64,000 nucleotides of DNA from Branchiostoma floridae. Its lineage: Eukaryota > Chordata > Leptocardii > Amphioxiformes > Branchiostomatidae. The notes below the pieces were generated by a model. The model made no database searches, was not told where the DNA came from, and was given only the letters and a program-made list of their open reading frames with translations. How positions within the stretch are numbered: position 1 is the stretch's first letter; the number at the start of each line of letters is the position of its first letter. Shown in pieces: positions 1 through 11,652 of this stretch. Both the position numbers and the translations under genes were made by a program. The stretch covers positions 28,199,273-28,263,272 of the forward strand of contig NC_049980.1 of assembly GCF_000003815.2 (NCBI RefSeq). The letters run 5' to 3'.

Positions 1-1120
1 AATGTGGCATTAACTTATCAAGGTGGGATAGAAGGGATTCTGTCAGGATTTTACAGGTGCGTAACACTACACAGAGTGTGCACTTGTCTTGATATCTCTG
101 TGACGGTGTCAGTACTAAATGTACTAGCTGCTTTTATGTGTAATTCACTAATTGGCAGAGATTTCTTCGACAAATGGTGGAATCAGACACCTAGTAGTAG
201 TAAAAATTCTTATATTTAACATTTCCTTTCAATTGTCCTTGAAACATTTTGTCTTTGTTACTATGTAGATAAGACAAAATGCAGTTTATAACATTTACAT
301 CTTTAACTTAAGTTTAAGTTATAAAATGGCTGGCAATGTCAGGTTAATCTGTATAACAACGTTGTATCTTTTTCTACAAGTGTTTGAAAGATATATTGAT
401 TGATTGTTATATCAATATAACTTGCGTATTGTATCAGATTAAAGGTGTTAAATGGTGTTTACAATAGATACTAATTGCATGTTAAGCATGCCCACAAGTG
501 AACTTTAACCCAGCATGGGACTAGATCTGTGTTAAATACATGTAAGTTACTTTAGTTAGTAAAGTTGCTGGGTTGGATTTGGAAGTATGGGTAAAAGAAA
601 CTGTCTCTTTTGCCAGTTTCAGTTTTTTTTTTTCATCAATATATCAAGACAGATTGTATTGTAGATTTTAGTAACTTGAATCAGTAGTCTGAAGGAAAGT
701 CATACCTGTCGCGATGTCCCACTTGACCCTTTACAGACCCGAAAGGCACTTAGCAACTACATTGTACATGCAAATTTCCTGACGTGAAAATGATTTAGTG
801 TATATCTTGCCTTTGTTAAGATGTCCTTTTGGAGGTAGTAGAAGTAAATAAGCACTGTAAATCCTGGTGTGGATCAAACTTACAGTTTGTTCTCATGCAG
901 CAACATCAACTCTCCTAATTCTACCGGTTAGCATCAATACCCCACATGATGAAAAATACATGAACCTAACTTGATATAAAGGGCTGTACCAATGAAGCAT
1001 CAGCATCTATTTTTGACAACAATCTTGAGAAGGCGTCTATAACAATATCTTTTTATGTTGCCCCAGGTGATTATGGCACGCAATGGAATTATGAGAGTTG
1101 ATCTTAGTTATTACCTAGAG
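1..1120. other. Non-coding flank upstream of FAM81
   Basis: AT-rich DNA with no open frame resembling a conserved protein. The short frame at 4-219 has no recognisable domain, and nothing else is supportable here. Confidence 0.5.
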
Positions 1121-2254
1121 TACCGGTGTGACAGCGATCTCGCCCCCCCGTGATCTCGCCCCCCCGGGGGCGAAATCACTAGCGATCTCGCCCTCCCCGG
1201 CTAGTGATCTCGCCCCCCTACCTCGCCCCCCTTTAGCGATTTCGCCCCCCCCCCAAAAAAAACGGGTTTACATGACATTTTAGAAGTTGATTGGTATAAA
1301 TCACAAAATGCAGTTTCAGAATGATATAAGTACACGAGTTTGATACATAACTACATTCATAGTATCAATATTAACGTAATTACATGGTAATAAAATAGTT
1401 GAACTTGTTTCAGACAAGGAGGGTTGGGTCCCTTGTATTCCAATTATTGCATATACCTGAGTCTTGACATAAGATGTATTTCATTGTATTCACCTGTCCT
1501 CAAGCAACCTATATATCTCCAATATGAAGTCTCTACCATGAAGTGACCACAAAATAACTATGTAATGTCTTTATTAATTATGCAAATATTAGGTATTAAT
1601 TAGAATAACGCACATTTTGGTATATGCACCTGGCCAAGGGATATCTTCACCTCCAACATGACTGTTTTTTCTAGTATTTAGGAACTGATGCATTTACCCG
1701 TGTTTCTCAAGACTGGTACTTTACCAGTGTTTGTGTAGCATTTAGCAACTGTTACAGCTATATCAACTTGCTCGTAGATAGTGTTTATAATGAGAAACTA
1801 TTATTCACGTGTGTTTTTGTTAGAGCTTTGGAAATGTTTCCAGCACAAGAAAGAAAACACTGTGACAAATTGAAAACATATAGCTGACGTATTCCGTACC
1901 ATAGACGGTGTTGATTTATACGTTCGCAGTAGCACTGTTTTTATGCCACCTCAGCTGCAAAAATTGTCTTTTTCATTTCAATGTTATGTTTGCACCGAAC
2001 AATATAGTATCGACTTTCGAGGTATGACATCTTACGGTACGGTAATAAGGTGCCATATAGGTACCTGGTAACACACCATATACATTACTCCCCAGGTGCA
2101 GTATAGTGCCAGGTAGCGCACCTGTAATATGTAGTAACCAACTGTGTTTTTTTGGGGGGGGGGCGAAAACGCTAAAGGGGGGCGAAAACGCTAGTGATCT
2201 CGCCCCCCGGGGGGGCGAGATCACAGGGGGGGCGAGATCGCTGTCACACCGGTA
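1121..2254. mobile_element. Inverted-repeat DNA transposon, about 1.13 kb, TA target site
   Basis: The left end reads CCGGTGTGACAGCGATCTCG from 1123. The right end, 2249-2252 and inwards, is its reverse complement. Both ends continue into C-rich subterminal repeats of the form GATCTCGCCCCCC (1136-1250 left, 2150-2240 right). A TA dinucleotide flanks each end (1121-1122 and 2253-2254), as expected of TA-targeting elements. No transposase frame is visible, so this is a non-autonomous copy. It ends about 50 bp upstream of the likely splice acceptor of the first FAM81 coding exon. Confidence 0.8.
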
Positions 2255-2339
2255 TACAAACAACAAACATGTAAGATATCTGTATTATGTTATCCTGACC
2301 CACAGGGTTCCTTGCGAGTGAAGGATAGTGAGCTCATCC

Positions 2340-5300
2340 ATGGCGAGGGCTTCTCCGTCCCGTCTGCCGGCGCTCCCTTCGGCCGAGGAGCGGGGCCTGG
2401 TTCCCGTACGCGGTGCCCGGAGCCCGCCCACGTTCCACCGGCTGGACGTGCTGGAGGACAGGCTGCTGCACCAGGTGGGATGAAGCTGTAGTGCAATTTA
2501 ACCCCTGCTTGGCCTACTGGGTCAGTTAGTCCTCACTCTTAGTGAGCAATTGAGCTGGTCTCAATCATGATGTTTCTCACCTAGGGAGAAGAGATGCTGT
2601 TACAGTTACAATGTAACCCGTAACCGTGAGTGGCCTTCGGGTTGCTCCTTGCAATGACCTTAACTTAAGTTCTTGTTACGTGGTGACCATTAAGTAAAGA
2701 ATTACCCTTGTAGATGGAGCCTTTCAGATAAAAGAGGACCTGATCATGTTTGTGCATGTATTTGTATTTGTGTGTGTATGTGGTGTGTGCCTGAATGTGT
2801 CAGACTCGATCTATGCTGTTACAAAATCCTGTATGTCCTAATCTACATCCCAGTCCCTTGCAGACCGAGCCTTTCGTATAGAGGCCTCAGGACCTGATCA
2901 TTTTTGTTTGTGCCTGTATGTGTGTTTGTGTGTGAGTGTGTATGTGGTGTGTGTGTGTCACAGTCTGCATGTGCTGCTGATGTGAATGGCCTAATCTGCA
3001 AGAGAAGACAACCCACTCCCTGGTAGACCAAGCGTCTATATTTAAGAAGACCTAATTATGTTTGTGCATGTATGTGTGTTTGTGTGTGAGTGTGTATGTG
3101 GTCTTTGTGTGCCACGGTCCCCATGTCTATAAACTGCCGTTACAAAATTGTATGTCCTAATCTACAGGAGAAGACGACCCAGTCCCTTGTAGACAGAGCC
3201 TTCCGTATTAAGGAGGACCTGATCATGCTTGTTTGTGCCTGTAACGTTATTTGTGTTTGTGTGTGTATGTGGTGTGTGTCTGAAATTGTGTCAGACTATA
3301 TAAACTGCTGTTACAAAAACTTGTATGTCCTAATCTACAGGAGAAGACGACCCAGTCCCTTGTAGACCGAGCCTTCCGTATAAAAGAGGACCTGATCGTA
3401 TTTGTTTGGGCCTGTATGTGTGTTTGTGTGTAGGTGGTGCGCATGTGTGTGTCACAGTCTGCATGTGTCTATAAACTGATGTTATTTCCAATTCTGCAGG
3501 AGAAGACGACCCAGTCCCTGGTGGACCGAGCCTTCCGTATTAAGGAGGACCTGATCGACAGTCTGAGTTTCACTAAGGGCACCCTGCAGGGGGAGCAGAC
3601 AGCCAGGCAGCTGCTGGAGGACCACATCAGGACCATCACTGTGGTGGTCAAGAGGCTCAGTAGGGAGATAGAGGTGGGGAAAATGCACCTTGTTACTGTA
3701 ACGGGGGCCGCCCTAAGACGGTCCCCGTCGTAAGACGGTACGGATTTTTTGCTGACCTTATTATCCATAAGTACACCGTGTTTATTGCCACTGACTATGC
3801 TGATTACAAAGGTAACTATACCACGTCCATGCACACAGATTTAATTTGCATTCCAAGTATACTTAAACATATTTACTTCATGTTTTTTTAAGAGCAGAAT
3901 TCTAACAGTAATGTTGACAGTGCTGAATCACTGCGGTCACCGGCCTCTGCGTATTGGCGGCTCGTGTCGCTAACTATACGAACTCATCCAAGCAGTCACA
4001 CAACTGCCATGATACACATAAATAAAGCTCCATAAAACACTATGAATATGGGTCTTCAAATGTTTGTTGAGTAGAAAACTAACCAAAAGGAAGCGACATA
4101 AACATTGCCACCATTGTACTCCCAAGGAAGTGTGGCCGTGAAGGTGGCAGACTAGAGAACGCTCCAAAGATTTATTTGACTGTAACAAATGATTCGTGCT
4201 GTCTATGAAAATAAGACTTGACAGAGAGATGTAGATGATATTTTCATATAATCAGACAGAGTTTTGTTGATGTTGGCGGTGTCGTTTTTTCGTAATGGTT
4301 TTTTTAGTCGGGCATTCACAATCAGTGCATTCAGCCCATTGCCCGTAAAACATCAGCTGGATTGTTCTAGGTACAGCCTTCCTCATGTGAGACAAGAAGT
4401 ACATACAGTCACGATTTTACTGTCAAAAGAAAGCTAAAATATCATACTATTAATTTTTTCTGTGTACTTAGATTTACCACTTACTTCGAAAGAGAGCAAA
4501 ATATAAAAAAAAAGCGTGCCGAGTTAGGCACACTGTCCAGCGTAGCACAAAATTGGAAGGTTACATACACGAAATTGTCTCTCAGTGTTTGCCGCTTGTA
4601 ACATGCAGCGCGAAAGGTTCATGAACCACATGAATGCATTTCTTATTCAAGTATGTTGTTCAAATCTATGAGTAAAAAATTCAGTCATCAAAATTTGACC
4701 ACTCTCAGGCAACTAGCGATGGAGCGCCATGAGTTTGAGCGCAAGAAAAAGCGCACCGTGTTGGGGCACCTCCCGTTACAGTTAGTTACTGACCGCATTT
4801 ATGGATGGCACGCTTGTTACTGACCACATCAGAACCATCACTGTGGTGGTGAAGAGGCTGAGCAGGGAGATAGAGGTGGGGAAAATGCACCTTGTTACTG
4901 TACAACCGGTCATTGAAACTATACCTGCTTTGTGTACAGTCTGTCACTGACTCGTGTACCAAGACTGCATGGACATGCTTAGCTTTTGCTGACCACTTGA
5001 AGTTAAAGGCACTGCCGTTCAATGAAATAAGTACTGTTGGGAGATTGAGGTAACATCTATTCACATATTTCAGCCAAGTCACAAAGGAGGCCATGTTGTG
5101 AAAACTTCCTCTAACCTATCTGCTTGTCTGCACACCAGGTGCTGGAGGACCAGATCAAGGCAAAGGAGTCGGAGATCCAAGGCACCAACATCACAGCCAA
5201 GAACCTGGAGTTCCAGCATGTGGCAGGGGTCGGCGACCTCAGGGGCAGGGTCGCCAGGTCAGTCACTTCTCTTTATAATGTTTGCTTGGGCCATACTGAC

Positions 5301-8190
5301 TTCTTAATTTTATGGCTGACATCCGAGTGCGCATTGATTTTCGACCGTTCTAAAAAAAATTCGGGCCACATGGTCCAGTAGCATACAAGTGGCTTTTCTT
5401 TTCCAAGAGAAACTTTATGTATAGTCTAGCTGTTTTCATACTGATTTATGATGAAAAAGGTCAGACTCTGGGGATAACATAATTTGTTCCAAAGTGCTGA
5501 AGGAACCATCCAAAAAAAAACCTGTCAGACATCTTACCATGTCTTATAAGTTTCATTATTTTTATGTATTTATATCACAGTGTTTGATATGAGTATTGGG
5601 TTTGTTATAATTTTGATGTTGTGTTGTCTATTTTAGTTGTGGTGCCTTCATTGCCCAAATGGCTAATGTACATGTACAATGTAGTTGCCCAGTACAATAA
5701 ATAATAATTTAGTTTTGCGGTTCTTAAATTTTGACACGTACATAACATATGGACATTGGTAACACCAAATCCGTTTGTATTTTTTGGCGCACCTTTGACA
5801 GATAAGTCGATGAAATGTATCAGGGATAGGTATGAAAAATGTACATGCCTTTCCCAAACGCACAATGATGGGGGCATGGTGGGTTTTGAACAAGGGACCT
5901 CTAGATTCTGAGCCCAACACTATACCAGTCACTCCACTCACAACACCTGGTCACTTGACCAGTACATGATACATTATTTGACTATGTGTTAAGTAAATAT
6001 CCCCACTTTAGACACTTGAACAGTAAAGAGAAATTTATATTCCTGACAGCTTTTGATAAACCAACTCTAACCAACCATACAGCTAGCTACATTTATGCAA
6101 TTACCAAGAAGCGAAAGGAAGTCGAATGTCCTAGAATAGATAAGACGCACATCTGCATATATAGATGCGTATGATTGTTTCCATTGTTACATATATGTGA
6201 TTCTTACCGTGTGACCTGTACTTAGCCCAGTGGGGCAAAAATGTGAAATAAAGGTCTTCATTCATTAAAAGACCATTTTTCGCCTTTCTGCTGCAGATGC
6301 GATGCCTCTATCGCCCGCCTGGCTGCGGACCTGCGCACAGTATCAGAGTCTCTCCAGGCTGTGCACAGGGAACAGGCTAACAGCAGCGCCATGCTGAGGA
6401 ACAAGCTCGACAGGCTGGAGCAATCGGTAGGAACAATCATGTTTCTTTCTCTTTTCTAAGTGTCAAAACAGGGTTTCATGAAGGGGTTTCAGAGTGTTAG
6501 AGTCTCTCCAGGCGGTGCACAGGGAACAGGCTAACAGCAGCGCCATGCTGAGGAACAAGCTGGACAGGCTGGAGCAGTCGGTAGGAGACTTTTACAGGAT
6601 TTCTTTCTGTGTCAGAACAGGGTTTCATGAAGCTTACTGTCTGAGCTGAGAAATAGGCTTGGTTGTCAGTCAGGAATACACATGATTCAACTCTTGTTCT
6701 GAAGCAGACTTGAAAGCATGGACAGGGTGTTGATGGTTATTCCATCATGTATTGGAATCCTAAGGAGAGGAATAAAGTCACATCCTTGCAGTCTCTGTCT
6801 TCTGGCCTCATCTTATCTGCATCAATGACCTTGACCTGAGCTTTCATGAATAAACAAAGGTTCAAACACACAAAGAAACACAGGTCCATAACAATGGATA
6901 AATGCTTGAATCATTTGCTTCGTACAATCATGTACTTCCATCTGTTCTCCCAGACCAGCGAGTTGAACAGCAGCCTGGGTAAGACAGCGACGGAGCAGAG
7001 CTCCAAACTGAAGATTAATGCTTGAATCATTTGCTTTGTTAAGTTTGTACAATCCTGTACTTCAATCTGTTCTCCCAGACCAGCGAGTTGAACAGCAGCC
7101 TGGGTAAGACAGCCACAGAGCAGAGCTCCAAACTGAAGGAGGTTGAGGGACAGAACAGCAGCCAGCTGGCCCTGCTGGACTCCAGAACCCGCGGGCTGGT
7201 GGAGGACATCCGATCCTCCATCGCCTCCAACCACCGGTACTCGGAGGGGGAGAGGGAGCGGCTGGAGCACCACCTGCTGAACAGGATCGAGCTGTCGCAC
7301 CACGCTAGGGACGTCAGACAGGTGGGGTATTCATGATAGTAGTAAACATGTTGTTGTACATTCATGCCCTATGGGGCTAAGTACAGACCTGGTATACACA
7401 TAGGAATTTGCAGTTGTAATTAAGCACTTGTAGTGTCTGGACTGCTAAAGAATCTAAAACATGGGTTCTAAAACCAGATTTCTTGCTAGTTACTGTTAGA
7501 GGAGGATCTTTTTCTCACAATAGCATACCATTATCCAGAAGGGGCCACTTCATCAGACAGTCCTAAAATAAAAGATGCTTGTGTTATATGTACACAAAGA
7601 CTTGACTACCTCTCTAAAAGGAACACCTGGCCATGGAGATCATTTTTTTATGGTCCCTTAAGTAATTATCCCACATGGACACAAGTCCTGTCCTCATAGA
7701 CCAGATTTTATCAGTCCCCTGAGTGGTTTTCTCTGGCAGGTTTGAGAGTATGTTGGGCATGGATTTGAGACTGTGTTAAATAAATGTTACGTAAACAGCT
7801 ACTGTCATAAGACTGCAAAGCTGTATATTGCACTGCAAAAAAAAACTTTCTACAAATCTTGTTTTCCAGGCACAATTTGAGAAGAGAGTAGAGGACAAAA
7901 TCGACAAGTTGGCCACGCGGCTGAACAAGCTTGAGGAGGAGGTCTTGCGCCAGGCTGAGCGCGCCAAGGCCGACACGTTCGCCCAGACCACCAAGACTCG
8001 CATGGACCGCCTGGAGAGGCTGCAGAGAGAGGAGGTGGAGAAGCTGCGAGCGGAGCTGCACCACGGGTTTAAGGACGTGCACCACAGCATGAGCTCCATG
8101 AGATCTGTGATGGACGGAAAGAGAGAGCTGCTGAAGGAGGAGCTGCAGAAGGAGCTCGGCCAGGTCAGGAAGATGGTGGTGCTCATCTAA
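2340..8190 (+). CDS. FAM81: FAM81-like coiled-coil protein (six coding exons)
   Basis: Coding exons are 2340-2474, 3500-3673, 5139-5257, 6297-6426, 7079-7321 and 7870-8190. Every junction is GT-AG and the phases agree, giving 373 aa. Human FAM81A, from memory, is close to 370 aa. The start ATG at 2340 follows an in-frame TGA at 2319, and a likely acceptor (CACAG) lies at 2300-2304. Family hallmarks are EKTTQSLVDRAFRIKEDLI (start of exon 2), LEDHIRTITVVVKRLSREIE (end of exon 2) and GVGDLRGRVARCDASIARL across the exon 3/4 junction. The rest is heptad-like, Lys/Glu/Leu-rich coiled coil ending MRSVMDGKRELL...VVLI. There is no signal peptide or TM segment, so it should be intracellular. Vertebrate FAM81 proteins are poorly characterised; no enzymatic role is claimed. 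It is convergent with PIGO. Its introns carry repeated exon fragments, listed separately. Confidence 0.9.
2711..3401 (+). repeat. Tandem array of five truncated FAM81 exon-2 copies
   Basis: Five partial copies of the 5' half of exon 2 lie upstream of the intact exon, at about 2711-2745, 2843-2905, 3000-3057, 3168-3229 and 3338-3401. The period is about 160-170 bp. Each unit pairs a TG-rich intron stretch with the exon start, and each stops matching just after GACCTGATC, so none has the rest of the exon or a donor. The last two still have an AG acceptor and read EKTTQSLVDRAFRIKEDLI-like sequence. The older ones carry stops or deletions. These are exon pseudo-copies. Confidence 0.85.
3701..4776. 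mobile_element. Inverted-repeat element, about 1.08 kb, in FAM81 intron 2
   Basis: The left end, ACGGGGGCCGCCCTAAGACG, matches the reverse complement of the right end (4755-4776) at about 17 of 22 positions, and TA flanks both ends. It interrupts a stretch just after exon 2: GGGGAAAATGCACCTTGTTA occurs before the element (3675) and again, uninterrupted, at about 4877. No transposase frame was seen. Confidence 0.55.
4812..4902 (+). repeat. Truncated copy of the 3' half of FAM81 exon 2
   Basis: This repeats 3611-3700: the end of exon 2 (DHIRTITVVVKRLSREIE), its GTGGGG donor and about 25 bp of intron. The 5' half and acceptor are missing. It is the mirror case of the 5'-half copies at 2711-3401. 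Confidence 0.85.
6480..6590 (+). repeat. Truncated copy of FAM81 exon 4
   Basis: 6501-6581 repeats 6346-6426 of exon 4, from ESLQAVHREQANSS to the exon end, with its GTAGGA donor and following intron (GGGTTTCATGAAG). It lacks the start of the exon, and the joined upstream sequence holds an in-frame TAG, so it is unlikely to be a usable exon. Confidence 0.85.
6894..7013 (+). repeat. Truncated copy of FAM81 exon 5 start
   Basis: 6954-7013 repeats the first 60 bp of exon 5 (TSELNSSLGKTATEQSSKLK), together with the upstream intron and its CTCCCAG acceptor. It then jumps back into a second copy of the intron. The period is about 125 bp. It has an acceptor but no donor. Confidence 0.85.
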
Positions 8191-11100
8191 CAGAAGGATC
8201 GATGTTTTTTTTAATTTGGCGTATTATTTGCCCATACTTACCCAATCTTTGAGTAATCTTCAAGCTGGTGTGTTACGCCAAAGGGCGGTAGTACCGGCTG
8301 TATAGATAAAGATACATCCAGAATGAGGCTGTTTTACGTGCTTGAGGTACCTCCTCGAGCACGGGACCCCCGTTTTACGTCCTTTCCAAAAGACGAATTC
8401 GTGAATTCTTGGCTGGGCTACAGCATCCGGTCACCTTGGTGGTCTCCCAACCAAGTACTGACTGGACAGCACGTTGCTTAACTTCGGAGATTGATGGGAT
8501 CACTGAGCAACACCACAGTGACCGATAATGGATTTATGTCACCTTTGATTTAATAAGAATATGATGTTAGATGAAAGACAACAGAGTACACATTACATAA
8601 ACTGTTGGCTGATGTTCAGTTTTTGTTGTACGGTCACAGCCTCTGGTGGAAAGGATATGAAATCCCTTACTCTAGAATTCATTTTGAATGAAACTTCTCT
8701 ATTTATAGTAACACTGGCATGAAGGAAACCCTACATTTCAACTCATTATTGGATATACAATGGAATTTTTTTTGCGTGATATTCCTAACATGATTTTATA
8801 GCCAGAGATATATTTGACTATATACTTAAAGAATGACCGCTATAATTACATTTATATGTACAGTTGAAGAGTAATTCTGTGTGTTAATCTTCTTTCTGAT
8901 GTTATTGTACAAATGTTAATGCTCTGCCATTTTTTTATTTTTGAGACAACTGTTGTAGAGAAAGTTCAAGCATTGGTTTTGAGTGTAAAACAATATCTAT
9001 AGGAATATAGTCACATGAAAACTCAGAACGAATCATAATGATTATACTATAATTATAGTTCAATAAGTCAATGAAAGTATGTAATCTATTTTTCTGTAAT
9101 ATTCATGTCAACAAAGAACATGATACATTATAAAATACATATAGAATTAAGATTTGCTTGGAGGCATTGACTAAATTTGTACTGCATTTGATCGTCTCAA
9201 AGTAGAGAAAAATATTTTTATGTGTTGATGAAAATATGTGCCTTCGTTTCTCGTTAATCTGTATCTTATAATGTAGACAAGGACGGGTGTACATGTACAA
9301 TGTCATGTATATAGGACCACATGTTGTACATATTATATTCTGTGGAACAGAATTCATTGTCAAACCTTAAGTAGGTTTTCCCTTTGATTCTATTTTTGAT
9401 ATCATTAGTGTTTAAATTGTTTTTTGACTTGCCTGAGCTTGGTGGCTAAAGTAGTACCTTAATACTTTCCTGGAATAATTCTATCAGGTCTTAAAATCAC
9501 AGGGTAAAAAGGTTATCAATACAAACCAAGGATTATTATATAATATCGTTTTGATGTTTTGTTCAGTCATGGAAGGACGTAAAATTTATTCTATGCAACA
9601 GGCTTCAAGGTATTTTCTATGATAATATCAGTGAACTTACATTTGCTGCTTTCTCATGCATTTTCTTTACTATGTTATGTAACAATATTCTATTCTATGA
9701 AAGAAACAAAGACCCTTTTATAACTACTTAAACCGTGTGCTTTTATTTCTGGATTACACGCGTGATTTCTGCATTGACTACATTCCCTTCTGTACACAAT
9801 CATAAGTTCATTCTGTAGAAATCTCTCAACATCTGTGTGCTAGAAGCACATTTTCCATCAAGACAGACACAGAAATATTACAAAAAAACGTCAACATTCA
9901 AACATTCCTTCAATATATACACTTACGTTGATCATTGAAGCATCAAATTTTGTAGAACTGAGACACAGACCACTTCTCACGGTGACAGATGCCTGTATTG
10001 GCCAATATGTACAGTTTAACACTCAGTTCACACATCATAGTATTACTTAGAAGCAAAACATTTTAGCAAGCTTGCTCGTATATGTGGTACACATTTTAAA
10101 TGTGATTGTAATCAATGCAAGAACACCTAAAACACATAATATATAGTACTCTAAATAGAAGAGCACTTGCTAGACATCTTTTAATTACCATTAGACTAAA
10201 ATACTACACACCTCTACTGTATGTATTTGTACAATGAGGACAGTAGTGATCTGTACATGTGTGCTTGAAACTTCCAAGTGTTATTCTCTCCATATACATA
10301 ATCATTAATCACTTTCCTTTCTGTTCAGCGGTCAGATTTTTCAACTGGTTTTAAACCAAACGTAGACAGCACACCTCAAGTGCTTTTATATCTCTCATTA
10401 TGCCATAATGTAGTATTATGCATTTAACATTTAGTACCAATGCTCAACAAGATACTATTCATATTCACAACTGCCTGACCAAACCTACCGGTAGGTACAT
10501 GTGACAGGTTATAAATACAATTGTGTACAGATGGCAGTTAATATAATAATGTGAATGACAATATACAGAACATTGTATTTTGCGAGCGCAATGCAGAAGC
10601 GCTTTGGCATACACATGATATACATGATATAAACGCAAGACCTGAATTCCTACAGGACATTGTACAGTTCCTGGGTAAGAAATAATAATTCACAGGCCCT
10701 TGACATATGTTGCTGAGGTCAACTAAATGTAATATTAGAAATTAGTTTGGGACCCTATTTCCAATGATTTCCAATATTCCCAATCACATTTGATACACAA
10801 ACTAATACCGTACATTTGAAACAAAAAAGATCAGATGGCTTGGTGTAACATGTACTAGTAAGTATCTGAATCAAATACACATGCATACATGTATTCAAAC
10901 AATTTAGTAGATATTTCTAAACTGTACATTTACTCCTGAATTCATCTGCAGAATTAATTCCGTAGTTGGAATTCTCGGTCACAAAATATCTGCTGACAAC
11001 ACAATCATACATAACAACCATGAGAAGGGGATTCATCATGGGTTTGCATCAAATACTTCTGGGGCATCACTAGGATTTATTTTGATTACATCTTTCCTTT

Positions 11101-11652
11101 TACTATGGAGGAACTATGAATTGATTCTGCACAGCGATTTTGCCAAAACGTCTATTGGATAACTGGCTGGTTGGTGAACAGCATAAGTTAGGAAGTTATG
11201 AATGGATTTCTGTTGTATTTTAACTAAGGGCTTTACACACACTCACAATGTAGTCCAGATGCCTATCAGCCGCCTATGTCCATCCTTTGATTTTTTTCTG
11301 GGGTCCAATGTTGTAAATTTTTGTTGTTTAAAGCTTACAAAAATAGTTTTTTTTTTCATCAATTTCATGTCGTGAAATTCCTATTTTCTGTGCGAACAGG
11401 TTGACATTTTTTGTCAGTCCCAACAAGCAAATTTCTGTCCTGGGACAGAGGAAGGGCTCTTGGAGACAGCCCTAGTGCTAACCTTTTCAGTTCTGAGGGA
11501 GTGAATTTGGGAGCCCCTGGTAAACTGAATAGGACAGCCCCCAAGATTTACACAAGTTGCTTTCACAACTGTGTGGCCCAAGTGCTATAGAAGCAGAGAT
11601 GGGCACTGCCATCCACACCACAAGGCGTGGGTAGAATTTTGATTTTAAAAAG
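8191..11652. other. Convergent intergenic region, FAM81 to PIGO
   Basis: About 3.4 kb between two converging stop codons. It should hold both 3' UTRs. A minus-strand AATAAA is present near 11077-11082, plausibly for PIGO. Apart from the 5S-like repeat at 8258-8530 the rest is AT-rich, with no supportable coding frame. Confidence 0.5.
8258..8530 (-). mobile_element. 5S rRNA-headed SINE (minus strand)
   Basis: On the minus strand, about 8412-8525 resembles 5S rRNA: the plus strand carries GGTCTCCCAACCAAGTACTG and GCTTAACTTCGGAGAT, the antisense of the conserved 5S internal promoter region, plus a 5S-like 3' end (ACAGCATCCGGT). A body follows with GGACGTAAAACGGGGGTCCC, then a tail with a TAGATA-type simple repeat and ACCGCCCTTTGGCGTAACAC. 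The tail recurs at 45749-45811. The 5S head looks too diverged to be a functional gene. Confidence 0.7.

Noticed and set aside
3469-3834. 121-codon minus-strand frame over FAM81 exon 2
   Set aside because: Antisense of a conserved FAM81 exon; no independent features.
7776-8186. 136-codon minus-strand Ser-rich frame
   Set aside because: Reverse complement of the last FAM81 exon, which is a Lys/Glu/Leu-rich coiled coil.
8412-8525. Functional 5S rRNA gene on the minus strand
   Set aside because: Too diverged from 5S, and continuous with a SINE body; better called a 5S-derived retroelement.
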